Assembly (NCBI GenBank): GCA_910578115.1
Contig: CAJTPO010000007.1
Coordinates: 20,639 to 84,638, forward strand
Length of the DNA stretch: 64,000 nucleotides
Direction of reading: 5' to 3'
Source of the DNA: an uncultured Lachnospiraceae bacterium
GTDB lineage: Bacteria; Bacillota; Clostridia; Lachnospirales; Lachnospiraceae
A model generated the notes under the pieces. The model made no database searches. It was given only the letters and a program-made list of their open reading frames with translations, and was not told the DNA's origin. Every line of letters starts with the position of its first letter. The first letter of the stretch is position 1. Positions 23,851-32,551 of this stretch are shown in pieces. The position numbers and the translations under genes are program-made.

Positions 23851-25632
23851 ATGAGATATAACAATATAATCTGTGCTAATTTTATAGAGAGACCGAACCG
23901 ATTTACGGCTTACGTAAATATTGCCGGGGAGCGGACGAAGGTTCATGTCAAGAATACCGGGAGATGCCGGGAACTGCTGCAGGACAATGCAGTGGTCTAT
24001 CTGGAACAAAGTGCAAATCCGGCACGCACTACGTCCTATGACCTGGTTGTGGTGAATAAGGATGGAAGATTGATCAACATGGATTCCAATGCGCCGAACA
24101 GGGTGGTAGGTGAGTGGCTGGAGAACGGCGGCCTTTATCGGGATGTCAGCCTTGTAAGACGGGAGAGGACTTTCGGGAATTCCCGCTTTGATTTCTATGT
24201 GGAGAGTGCGTCGGGTGATAAAGCCTTCGTAGAAGTTAAGGGCGTTACATTGGAGAATGACAATATAGCGGCATTCCCCGATGCCCCTTCCGAGCGTGCC
24301 GTAAGGCACGTGGAAGAATTGATGGCAGCACATGCACAGGGATATGATGCCTGTCTGATCTTTGTGGTCCAGATGAAGGATATTCTTCGTGTGGAACCGA
24401 ACTGGTCGACTCATCCTGAGTTTGGCGAAGCATTGAAGAAGGCAAGAAATTCCGGGGTACGGCTGCTTGCCTATGACTGTCTGGTGGAGACAGACAGTCT
24501 GATGATCAATGAGCGGATTCCGGTAGTGCTGGACAGTCTTGATCTGATCGCTTCACCGCTGCTTGCCTGGTATGATGCCGGCAGGAGGATTTTGCCATGG
24601 CGTGAGGAACCGACTCCCTATCATGTGTGGCTGTCTGAGATCATGCTGCAGCAGACAAGAGTAGAAGCCGTGAAACCTTATTATGACCGATTTTTGAAGC
24701 ATCTTCCGGATATAGAGAGTCTGGCGGCAGTGGAGGAAGAGCAGCTTTTGAAATTGTGGGAGGGACTGGGATATTATAACAGAGCCAGAAACCTGAAGAA
24801 ATCTGCGGTAAAGATTATGGAGGAATACGGCGGTGAGATGCCGGGAGAGTATGAACAACTGATCGGACTTGCCGGGATAGGCAGTTATACGGCAGGAGCT
24901 GTTGCTTCGATTGCTTTTCATAAGGCGGTTCCTGCGGTGGACGGGAATGTGCTGCGGATCATATCCCGGCTGCGAATGGATGACAGGGATATTCTGGATG
25001 CACGGGTCAGGAAATCCATAGAAGCGGAGCTGCAGGCCGTGATGCCGAAAGACAGGCCAGGTGACTTTAATCAGGCGCTGATGGAGCTGGGGGCTATGGT
25101 ATGTATTCCCAATGGAGCGCCTAAGTGTGGGGAATGTCCGTGGCGGGAATTTTGTCAGGCAAGAATACAAAACTGCATTTCGGAGTATCCTAAGAAGGCG
25201 CCTAAGAAGCCGCGTAAAATAGAGAATAAGACAGTACTGGTGCTTCTGGATGAGCATTGTGTGGCGCTTCATAAGCGGGAGGAAAAGGGGCTGCTTGCCG
25301 GTATGTATGAGTTTCCCATGCTGGAAGGGCATAAGAGCGAGGAAGAAGTACTCTCTTATTTAAAGCAGTCCGGCCTTTCACCCCTGCGCATACAGAGATT
25401 AGAACCGTCAAAGCATATTTTTACGCATAAGGAATGGCATATGATCGGTTATCAGGTACGCGTGGATGAACTGATGAAGGCAGACACGGCGGATGAGAAC
25501 GGGAAGGACATGCGGCAGAGAAACAGGCAGGAATATATTTTTATTGACCCTGTGGAAACAGGAAGCAGATATCCGATTCCATCGGCATTTGCCGCTTATG
25601 CGGATTATATGGAAATGAAGCGTGGCATTTAA
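23851..25632 (+). CDS. Fusion of SfsA nuclease and MutY adenine glycosylase
   Basis: A 593-residue protein made of two full domains. Residues 1-232 are SfsA-like (DNA-binding OB part plus nuclease): NTGRCRELL, SRFDFYVE with Asp114, and FVEVKGVTLE with Glu128 and Lys130. Residues 235-590 are MutY: SEIMLQQTRVEAV with Glu263, the helix-hairpin-helix LAGIGSYTAGAV, PAVDGNVLRI with the catalytic Asp364, and iron-sulfur cysteines 418, 426, 429 and 435. A C-terminal NUDIX-like 8-oxoG recognition domain runs from about 455. MutY removes adenine opposite 8-oxoguanine. The ORF is continuous, with no stop or frameshift at the joint. It is third in line after a LexA-controlled promoter. Confidence 0.93.
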   Translation: MRYNNIICANFIERPNRFTAYVNIAGERTKVHVKNTGRCRELLQDNAVVYLEQSANPARTTSYDLVVVNKDGRLINMDSNAPNRVVGEWLENGGLYRDVSLVRRERTFGNSRFDFYVESASGDKAFVEVKGVTLENDNIAAFPDAPSERAVRHVEELMAAHAQGYDACLIFVVQMKDILRVEPNWSTHPEFGEALKKARNSGVRLLAYDCLVETDSLMINERIPVVLDSLDLIASPLLAWYDAGRRILPWREEPTPYHVWLSEIMLQQTRVEAVKPYYDRFLKHLPDIESLAAVEEEQLLKLWEGLGYYNRARNLKKSAVKIMEEYGGEMPGEYEQLIGLAGIGSYTAGAVASIAFHKAVPAVDGNVLRIISRLRMDDRDILDARVRKSIEAELQAVMPKDRPGDFNQALMELGAMVCIPNGAPKCGECPWREFCQARIQNCISEYPKKAPKKPRKIENKTVLVLLDEHCVALHKREEKGLLAGMYEFPMLEGHKSEEEVLSYLKQSGLSPLRIQRLEPSKHIFTHKEWHMIGYQVRVDELMKADTADENGKDMRQRNRQEYIFIDPVETGSRYPIPSAFAAYADYMEMKRGI

Positions 25633-25732
25633 CAGGAGAAGCAGATCTTTTATTGCCGGATTGTCTGTGCAGCACGTCAGGGCATGCAGATATATCGGAG
25701 ATCAGGAAAGTCTGATAAGGAGAAATAAGGAT

Positions 25733-26758
25733 ATGAAATTATTATCAGTTGCCATACCAAGCTATAATTCGGAGATGTATATGCGCAAGTGCATTGATTC
25801 ACTGCTTGCGGGCGGGGAGGATGTGGAAATTCTGATCGTGAATGACGGTTCCACAGACAGGACGGGAGCCATTGCAGATGAGTATGCGGCCAGATATCCT
25901 TCTATTGTTAAAGCGATTCATAAGGAGAACGGAGGACATGGATCGGCGGTCAATGCGGGACTGGAACAGGCTGCGGGTTTGTATTTTAAAGTGGTTGACA
26001 GTGATGACTGGGTGAAAGAGAGCGCTTATTTCAGGATTTTGGAGACGCTGAGAGATATCACCACAGGGGATTCCAGCCTGGATATGTTGATCAGTAATTT
26101 TGTCTATGAGAAAGAGGGCGAGAAGAAACATAAGGTCATGAAATACAGGCATGCGCTGCCGCAGGATCGGATCTTTACATGGAATGATGTAAAGCATTTT
26201 CATAAAGGACAGTATATTTTGATGCATTCCGTTATTTTCCGAACCAGATTGTTGAAGGAATGCGGACTGAAGCTTCCGGAACACACTTTTTATGTGGATA
26301 ATATCTTTGTGTTTGAGCCGCTTCCTTTCGTGAAGAATATGTATTATCTGGATGTGAATTTCTATCGTTATTATATAGGAAGAGAAGGACAATCGGTCAA
26401 TGAGGAGATTATGTTATCCAGAGTAGACCAGCAGATCAAGGTTAATAAGATTATGATCGATTATCTGGCGGAGAATAAAGCGAAAGTGATCACCAGGCGA
26501 AAACTGAAAAATTATATGTTTAATTATCTGGAGATCATAACGGTTATTTCTTCTATACTGCTGATCAGGGCCGGGACGGAGGAGGCTCTGGAGAAGAAAC
26601 AGGAATTATGGCAGTATATCAAACAGAAAGATATGAGGATATATATGCGCCTGCGGTATGGCGTATTGGGAAATTCCATGAATCTGCCGGGAAAGGGCGG
26701 GCGGAAGATGTCGGTGGAAGGATACAAACTCTGTCGAAGATTTTATAAGTTTAACTGA
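25733..26758 (+). CDS. Glycosyltransferase family 2
   Basis: A 341-residue GT-A enzyme. The start motif LLSVAIPSYNSEMYMRKCID, the NDGSTDRTG loop near 41-49, the HKENGGHGSAVNAG segment near 66-79 and the DSDD metal site near 93-96 are all present. The C-terminal third is basic and helical. It transfers a sugar from a nucleotide donor; the acceptor is unknown. The start is the ATG at 25733, with AAGGAG upstream. A strong terminator follows. Confidence 0.9.
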   Translation: MKLLSVAIPSYNSEMYMRKCIDSLLAGGEDVEILIVNDGSTDRTGAIADEYAARYPSIVKAIHKENGGHGSAVNAGLEQAAGLYFKVVDSDDWVKESAYFRILETLRDITTGDSSLDMLISNFVYEKEGEKKHKVMKYRHALPQDRIFTWNDVKHFHKGQYILMHSVIFRTRLLKECGLKLPEHTFYVDNIFVFEPLPFVKNMYYLDVNFYRYYIGREGQSVNEEIMLSRVDQQIKVNKIMIDYLAENKAKVITRRKLKNYMFNYLEIITVISSILLIRAGTEEALEKKQELWQYIKQKDMRIYMRLRYGVLGNSMNLPGKGGRKMSVEGYKLCRRFYKFN

Positions 26759-26778
26759 GGATCAGTTTCTGAGCAGAC

Positions 26779-26822
26779 AAAATCCGTAACAGCCGATGAT
26801 GGATGTTACGGATTTTCTTTTT
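26779..26822 (+). terminator. Intrinsic terminator after the GT2 gene
   Basis: AAAATCCGTAACA at 26779-26791 pairs perfectly with TGTTACGGATTTT at 26804-26816, followed by CTTTTTC. The A-rich left side allows use by the other strand as well. Confidence 0.9.
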
Positions 26823-26896
26823 CTGAATATACGTATGTGCAATTTGTGTTTTATTTCAAACTGCCCTGCTGTATTATGCTATGTCAGGATCAGTTG

Positions 26897-27658
26897 TCAG
26901 CCGATCTTAGGGTTGCGCTTTCTACGGCTCTGTGTACTGTGGTAGAAGTTGAGCAGTACATCTGAGCGGTACACCAGTCCGTACATGACTGCGGCCAGAA
27001 TGAAAGCAGTCATTACATCGAACAGAGAATGCTGTTTGATGAATACGGTCGACATAATAATAGAAGTACACAGGAGGAAAGAACCGATTCGAATGCTCCT
27101 GTATTTTTTCAGTTGCCGGCTTCTCATAACAGCTATATGGCAGCCAAGCGAATTGTAAACATGAATGCTGGGCCATAGATTGGTGGGAGTATCCGCACGA
27201 TACAGCGCGGCCACCAGATCAGTGAATATATTGTCTCTTGGCATCGTATAGGGCCGCAGGTGATGACCGTTGGGCCACAAAGTGGATACCAGAAGGAAGA
27301 TCGTCATTCCGGTAAACAGGAATGTACAGGTTTTGAAATAGTCCTCTTTATTGCGGAAGAAAAAGTATACTATGACCACTGCTACATAGGCAAACCAGAG
27401 AAGGTATGGTATGACAAATACTTCGCAAAATGGAATATAGTCGTCGAAAGCCACATGAATGACACGATAATGACTTGTGACAGTCCGCTCCAGATGTCCG
27501 AACCATGACAAATATATAATACCGTAGATAATCAGTGGAACGGCGTGCCTGTATTTTTGAATGAATTGTACGGGCAGACTTTTGCCAAACAGCAGTTTCT
27601 GTCTGGAAGAGTCCTGCTGTCGTGGTGTTTTTTGATAGTTCTTAGCAATTTTTTCCAT
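26897..27658 (-). CDS. PAP2-family phosphatase, membrane-bound
   Basis: A 253-residue protein with about six hydrophobic segments. PAP2 motifs are seen: NLWPSIHVYNSLG (PSxH) near 155-167 and KQHSLFDV (HxxxD) near 211-218. Family members dephosphorylate phosphatidic acid, undecaprenyl pyrophosphate or similar lipids, or transfer headgroups as in inositol phosphorylceramide synthase. The start at 27658 has GGGGAAT upstream; a longer TTG-started form to 27718 lacks a usable site. The lipid kinase gene lies upstream on the same strand, and the pair may act on diacylglycerol/phosphatidate. Confidence 0.85.
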   Translation of the reverse strand: MEKIAKNYQKTPRQQDSSRQKLLFGKSLPVQFIQKYRHAVPLIIYGIIYLSWFGHLERTVTSHYRVIHVAFDDYIPFCEVFVIPYLLWFAYVAVVIVYFFFRNKEDYFKTCTFLFTGMTIFLLVSTLWPNGHHLRPYTMPRDNIFTDLVAALYRADTPTNLWPSIHVYNSLGCHIAVMRSRQLKKYRSIRIGSFLLCTSIIMSTVFIKQHSLFDVMTAFILAAVMYGLVYRSDVLLNFYHSTQSRRKRNPKIG

Positions 27659-27851
27659 AATAATAATTCCCCATCTGTCTGACGACGTTTGTGATGATCC
27701 CCGTAGATAAAGTATCAAGTGAGGAGGATCTTATGTGACTTGCTGTCAGTTCATAGAAGATATCATAGCAGATTAGATGGAAAAGTCAAAATAAGATTTC
27801 CATAAATATTTCTTAATTTTTTCTGAAAAAGTGTCCATTATGTTCAATGTT

Positions 27852-28808
27852 TTACACTAAAAACCGAATTCTTTGTCGAAGGCAGGAGACACTGATCCAG
27901 TCAGACTTTAAATAAACTTCTCCATCCGTGTGTACCCATAAGGGGGCGGAGGTTTTGAGCTGGACAGCGGAAGCAGTATAGTGGCTGATCTTTGGAAAAA
28001 GATAGTGTTTGCCGAAAAATGCGGTAGGCAGTGCAAACAGGATTAAAAGTTTGGGCAGGTCTCCGACAACGCACAGATCCAGCAGTCCGTCCTGGTTATC
28101 CGCCTGAGGACAGAAACAAAAGCCGCCTCCCTCAAAAGGATGGATCATAAGGGCTGTAAACAGCAGTTTCGGTATATAAATTGTCTCACTGCCGTCCAAC
28201 GTTATCTCACAGGAAATGGCTTTGGCGGCAAACAGCTGCTTCAAAGCGATACACAGATAGGTAAGTTTCCCCAGTCTTAATTTATTTAAGGCGTTCTTGA
28301 TCGGTGAGGATAAAGCTTCTTCGCAGACGGCGGCATCGAATCCGATCCCACTGCTGACGATAAAATATCTGCTTCTATGTGTGGGATGGCTGTGAAGGCG
28401 GGATGTAACATCCGCATTGCTTTCATAGGTCAGGATTCCAAGGTCGATCATATGGGGATTGGATTCCTCCAGAATGTGCAGCAACAGTTCTTTGGGATCA
28501 GCGCTTAATTTGAGCGCTCTTGCCAGGTCGTTACTTGAGCCGGTAGGAATATAACCGATGCTGACCAGTTCGAAATTTTCGATGCCCTGCAGCGCTTCGT
28601 TGACCGTACCGTCACCGCCCAGGATGATCAGATTGGCGGGGCGGCCTGTGGAAGTAATCTGTCTTACAAGTTCAGTCACGTGTCCGATGTGGGTAGACTC
28701 ATACAGCTGGTAAGAGACTTTTCTTTCGGATAAAATGGATTCCAGTGACTGCCAGATGGACATCCCTTTGCCGGATTTGGAGCCGGGATTCATGATAATA
28801 TGGTACAT
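27852..28808 (-). CDS. Diacylglycerol/lipid kinase, YegS/BmrU/DgkB family
   Basis: A 318-residue soluble lipid kinase. It begins MYHIIMNPGSKSGKG, the family start, and has LIILGGDGTVNEAL near 62-75 (nucleotide-binding GGDGT) and GYIPTGSSNDLARAL near 85-99. The C-terminal VHTDGE motif supplies a catalytic Asp. It would phosphorylate diacylglycerol or a related lipid. AAAGG and AGAGGAAG precede the ATG at 28808; an ATG-started form to 28841 is possible. Confidence 0.9.
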   Translation of the reverse strand: MYHIIMNPGSKSGKGMSIWQSLESILSERKVSYQLYESTHIGHVTELVRQITSTGRPANLIILGGDGTVNEALQGIENFELVSIGYIPTGSSNDLARALKLSADPKELLLHILEESNPHMIDLGILTYESNADVTSRLHSHPTHRSRYFIVSSGIGFDAAVCEEALSSPIKNALNKLRLGKLTYLCIALKQLFAAKAISCEITLDGSETIYIPKLLFTALMIHPFEGGGFCFCPQADNQDGLLDLCVVGDLPKLLILFALPTAFFGKHYLFPKISHYTASAVQLKTSAPLWVHTDGEVYLKSDWISVSCLRQRIRFLV

Positions 28809-28965
28809 AGCCTTTGTGCTTCCTCTGTTTATTCTAAACATTCTTACGAACAGCGCGGAAGGTGCGCAGTTCTGATTGCCGGTTACTTCTATAAATAAAT
28901 ATATTCACTGTAACAGTATAACATGTTCTACATGCGGCCCGCCACAAATTTATCATAACATATTG

Positions 28966-28995
28966 TTGCGCCCGGAATCATGCATATGATATACT
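28966..28995 (+). promoter_or_regulatory. Promoter of glyA
   Basis: TTGCGC, 18 bases, TATACT with an upstream TG (extended -10). Confidence 0.5.
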
Positions 28996-29069
28996 TATAC
29001 GTGATTTTGGACAATATCGGTAATAATGGAAAGCTGTATGGTTTTAATAAAGAAAGGCAGGAACAGGGA

Positions 29070-30308
29070 ATGTATTCATTGGAGGAAGTAAGGGCAACGG
29101 ATCCGCAGATTGCGCAGGCCATCGAGGCGGAACAGAAGAGACAGAATTCACATATCGAGCTGATCGCATCCGAGAACTGGGTGAGTAAGGCCGTCATGGC
29201 AGCCATGGGCAGTCCGTTGACGAACAAGTACGCAGAGGGATATCCCGGTAAGAGATATTATGGTGGCTGTGAATGTGTAGATGTGGTGGAAGAGCTGGCA
29301 AGAGACAGGGCTAAAGAGCTGTTTGGGTGCGAGTATGTCAATGTACAGCCGCATTCGGGAGCGCAGGCTAATATGGCGGTATTTTTTGCCGTTATGGAGC
29401 CGGGCGATACTTTTATGGGAATGAATCTGGATCATGGCGGACATCTGTCGCATGGTTCACCGGTCAATATGTCGGGCAAATATTTTAATTGTGTGCCCTA
29501 TGGCGTAAATGATGAGGGATTTCTTGATTATGATAATGTGCGAAGGATTGCTTTGGAATGCAGACCGAAAATGATCGTAGCAGGGGCTTCCGCGTATGCA
29601 AGGACGATCGATTTTAAGAAATTCAGAGAAATCGCCGATGAAGTGGGAGCTGTGCTGATGGTTGATATCGCACATATTGCCGGCCTTGTGGCTGCGGGAC
29701 TGCATCCAAGTCCGATTCCCTATGCCCATGTTACTACGACGACTACACATAAAACACTGCGCGGCCCCAGGGGCGGTATGATTATGGCAGGCCAGGAAGC
29801 GGCAGATAAGTTTAATTTTAACAAAGCAATCTTCCCCGGCACACAGGGAGGGCCGTTGATGCATGTGATTGCGGCGAAGGCTGTCTGCTTTAAGGAGGCG
29901 CTGGAACCTTCCTTTAAAGAATATCAGCAGGGTGTGATCGATAATGCGCAGGCGCTTTGTAAGGGGTTGCAGAAAAGAGGGATCAAGATTGTATCCGACG
30001 GAACGGACAATCATCTGATGCTGGTGGATTTGACTGCTTACGATGTGACCGGTAAAGCGCTGGAGAAGCTTCTGGATGAAGCGCATATTACCGCGAATAA
30101 GAATACCATTCCCAATGATCCCAGATCACCTTTTGTCACGAGTGGTGTCCGTCTTGGTACGCCGGCGGCTACATCCCGCGGCCTGAATACAGATGATATG
30201 GATCAGGTTGCAGAGGCAATATCGATTGTCATCAAGGAAGGCGAGGCAGGGATTGATAAGGCTCGGGCGATCGTTAAGACTTTGACAGATAAGTATCCGC
30301 TGATCTGA
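29070..30308 (+). CDS. glyA: Serine hydroxymethyltransferase
   Basis: A 412-residue PLP enzyme that interconverts serine and glycine and loads tetrahydrofolate with a one-carbon unit. The sequence HIELIASENWVSKAV, NKYAEGYPGKRYYGGCE, VNVQPHSGAQANMAV and the PLP-lysine motif VTTTTTHKTLRGPRGG (Lys near 225) are textbook SHMT. Length is normal. The start at 29070 follows AGGAACAGGG; the longer frame to 28980 would cross the promoter. It is followed by a terminator. Confidence 0.97.
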   Translation: MYSLEEVRATDPQIAQAIEAEQKRQNSHIELIASENWVSKAVMAAMGSPLTNKYAEGYPGKRYYGGCECVDVVEELARDRAKELFGCEYVNVQPHSGAQANMAVFFAVMEPGDTFMGMNLDHGGHLSHGSPVNMSGKYFNCVPYGVNDEGFLDYDNVRRIALECRPKMIVAGASAYARTIDFKKFREIADEVGAVLMVDIAHIAGLVAAGLHPSPIPYAHVTTTTTHKTLRGPRGGMIMAGQEAADKFNFNKAIFPGTQGGPLMHVIAAKAVCFKEALEPSFKEYQQGVIDNAQALCKGLQKRGIKIVSDGTDNHLMLVDLTAYDVTGKALEKLLDEAHITANKNTIPNDPRSPFVTSGVRLGTPAATSRGLNTDDMDQVAEAISIVIKEGEAGIDKARAIVKTLTDKYPLI

Positions 30309-30342
30309 TCAATTTATAAGTATATAATGAATCCGGAGAAAG

Positions 30343-30381
30343 AAGGGACAGACAATGAGATGGTTTGTCCCTTTCCTTTTA
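30343..30381 (+). terminator. Terminator after glyA
   Basis: AAGGGACA and TGTCCCTT form the stem, followed by TCCTTTTATTT. Confidence 0.8.
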
Positions 30382-30710
30382 TTTCGCGGGCAGGTACGTC
30401 CGACTTGGCTGACTGACATTGGTTCATATGTTTTCATGTTTATATGTTCCTATGTACTTATGTGCTTCGCCGAGAGCAGAGTCCTGTTGCAGTAAATGAA
30501 AAATCTTGAACTGAGCTGTTGCGTGGATACACATTTTTCACAAATTGTACTTGCTATTATTATGCAGTTATGCTAGAATATCTTTCGGTGACAAACAGGT
30601 GTCTTTAGAGCAGAGACTTCTACGGACGATTGTACGTGTGTTGAATACATCGAGGTGACGCAGAAGCCTTTTAAGCTGGAAATATGTGGATGGGAAGGCA
30701 AGAATGCGAT
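30382..30710 (+). other. Intergenic region before the pheB-like gene
   Basis: About 330 bp. A plausible promoter is TTGCTA at 30551-30556, 17 bases, TAGAAT at 30574-30579. The leader of about 130 bases was checked for a T-box antiterminator core and none was found. Confidence 0.4.
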
Positions 30711-31154
30711 ATGCGGGGAAAAAACGGCTATTTTGTGGTGAAGCAGAAGGCTGTTCCGGAAGTTCTACTGAAGGTGGTAGAGGCCAAGCGGCTGGTGGAA
30801 TCCGGAAAGGCTGTATCCATACAGGAAGCGGTTGACGCAGTAGGGATCAGCCGCAGTTCTTTCTATAAATATAAAGATGATATTTTTCCTTTTCATGAAA
30901 ATGCGCAGGGAACAACACTAACCCTCACATTCCAGATGAATGACGAGACGGGACTTTTGTCCGATGTGCTTAAAATTGTGGCGGATTACGGAGCCAATAT
31001 TTTGACGATTCATCAGAGTATTCCGATCAATGGGGTGGCATCGCTGAGCCTGAGCGTGCAGGTTCTCCCGACTACGGGGGATGTTTCTGAGATGATCGAA
31101 GCCATGGAGGAAAAACACGGGGTCCATAATGTAAGGATTCTGGCACAGGAGTAG
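30711..31154 (+). CDS. pheB: ACT domain protein, PheB/UPF0735 family
   Basis: A 147-residue protein. An N-terminal helix-turn-helix-like segment (about 8-60) with VSIQEAVDAVGISRSSFYKY is joined to an ACT domain (about 70-145) containing DETGLLSDVLKIVADYGANI and HQSIPINGVA. ACT domains bind amino acids to regulate enzymes or transcription. In Bacillus the relative PheB sits with pheA; here it precedes hom and lysC, so the ligand may be threonine or another aspartate-family amino acid (inference). I start at 30711 to match the family; the ATG at 30684 is possible. Confidence 0.85.
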   Translation: MRGKNGYFVVKQKAVPEVLLKVVEAKRLVESGKAVSIQEAVDAVGISRSSFYKYKDDIFPFHENAQGTTLTLTFQMNDETGLLSDVLKIVADYGANILTIHQSIPINGVASLSLSVQVLPTTGDVSEMIEAMEEKHGVHNVRILAQE

Positions 31155-31225
31155 CCGAAGAGACGATAAGGAACTGTCGAGACTGTAATACGATAGGGAA
31201 AAGGGATTAAGGAAGGAGCAGCATT

Positions 31226-32434
31226 ATGATTCATGTGGCGGTATTGGGATACGGAACGGTGGGGAGCGGTGTCGTGGAAGTCATCGAGACGAATAAAGAA
31301 GCGATCGATAAACGATCGGCGGCAAATTTAAATATCAAATATATTCTGGATCTGAGAGATTTTCCAGGGGATCCGTATGAGAATAAGGTTGTGCACGAGT
31401 ATGATATTATTCTGAACGACCCGGAGGTTGCGATTATCTGTGAGACGATGGGGGGACTTCATCCTGCTTATGAATTTTCAAAGCAGGCGCTGCTTGCCGG
31501 TAAAAGCGTGTGTACTTCCAATAAGGAGCTGGTCGCCAGCCATGGCCCGGAGCTGATCAGAATTGCCAGAGAGAATCATTGCAACTATTTGTTTGAAGCA
31601 AGCGTAGGCGGCGGCATTCCGATTATAAGACCTTTAAACTATTCTCTGACAGCAGAAAAAATAGACTCGATAACCGGTATTTTAAATGGCACTACGAACT
31701 ATATTTTAACTAAGATGGATAAGGAAGGCGCTGATTTCGAGGAAGTGTTGAAAGAAGCGCAGGATAAGGGATATGCGGAGAGAAATCCGGAGGCGGATGT
31801 GGAAGGATATGACGCATGTCGTAAGATCGCGATCCTTTCATCGCTGATGTGCGGTAAGAATGTCGGATATGAAGAGATTTATACAGAAGGGATCACGAAA
31901 ATATCATCACGTGATTTCCTATATGCCAAACAGATGGATAAGTCCATAAAGCTGTTGGCTATGAGCAGGGACAGGGAAGATGGATTTTTTGCAATGGTGG
32001 CTCCCTTTTTGATTCCCAGGTCGCATCCGCTCTACAGTGTAAACGGTGTGTTTAATGCAGTCTACGTACATGGAAATATGTTGGGAGATTCCATGTATTA
32101 CGGGCGGGGAGCCGGCAAGCTTCCAACAGCAAGCGCGGTGGTTTCGGATGTTGTGGACTGTGCGAGACATCTGGGCAAGACGGTCATGTGCTTCTGGGAA
32201 AATGAGGATGTACGGGTTGCCGATATTGAGACGGATCAGGGGAAATATTTTGTCAGGGTCGACAGCGGTCGGAGAGAGGCGGTAATGGAAGCTTTTGGAG
32301 CGTTGGCGGAGATCAGTGTGGGAATTTCAGAGGAATTTGCTTTCATTACCCAGGTGATGACGGAAAGAGAATTCAATGAGAAGATAAAGAAAGCCGGCGG
32401 GTGCATTAACCGGATCAGGATGCTTAGTGCATAA
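31226..32434 (+). CDS. hom: Homoserine dehydrogenase
   Basis: A 402-residue enzyme reducing aspartate semialdehyde to homoserine. The Rossmann start VAVLGYGTVGSGV (residues 4-16), NKELVASHGPEL near 103-114, and GILNGTTNYIL near 150-160 with the ADVEGYDACRK segment near 192 are conserved. A C-terminal ACT-like region (about 330-400) suggests feedback control by threonine. AAGGAAGGAG is the ribosome-binding site. It lies 71 bp after pheB and 117 bp before lysC. Confidence 0.96.
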   Translation: MIHVAVLGYGTVGSGVVEVIETNKEAIDKRSAANLNIKYILDLRDFPGDPYENKVVHEYDIILNDPEVAIICETMGGLHPAYEFSKQALLAGKSVCTSNKELVASHGPELIRIARENHCNYLFEASVGGGIPIIRPLNYSLTAEKIDSITGILNGTTNYILTKMDKEGADFEEVLKEAQDKGYAERNPEADVEGYDACRKIAILSSLMCGKNVGYEEIYTEGITKISSRDFLYAKQMDKSIKLLAMSRDREDGFFAMVAPFLIPRSHPLYSVNGVFNAVYVHGNMLGDSMYYGRGAGKLPTASAVVSDVVDCARHLGKTVMCFWENEDVRVADIETDQGKYFVRVDSGRREAVMEAFGALAEISVGISEEFAFITQVMTEREFNEKIKKAGGCINRIRMLSA

Positions 32435-32551
32435 GAGCTGTGAGATGGCATTCTGCCAGTATGGCGGCGCGGATTTCCAGGAGGTAACCCGGCGTGCTTT
32501 TCGTGGAAAATATAACAGGAATGAGAGTGTGTTGAGACAGAGGAGCAGGAA

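Noticed and set aside
30580..30710. T-box or other leader riboswitch before pheB-hom-lysC
   Set aside because: The T-box core GGTGGNACCGCG and the lysine-riboswitch consensus were looked for and not found.
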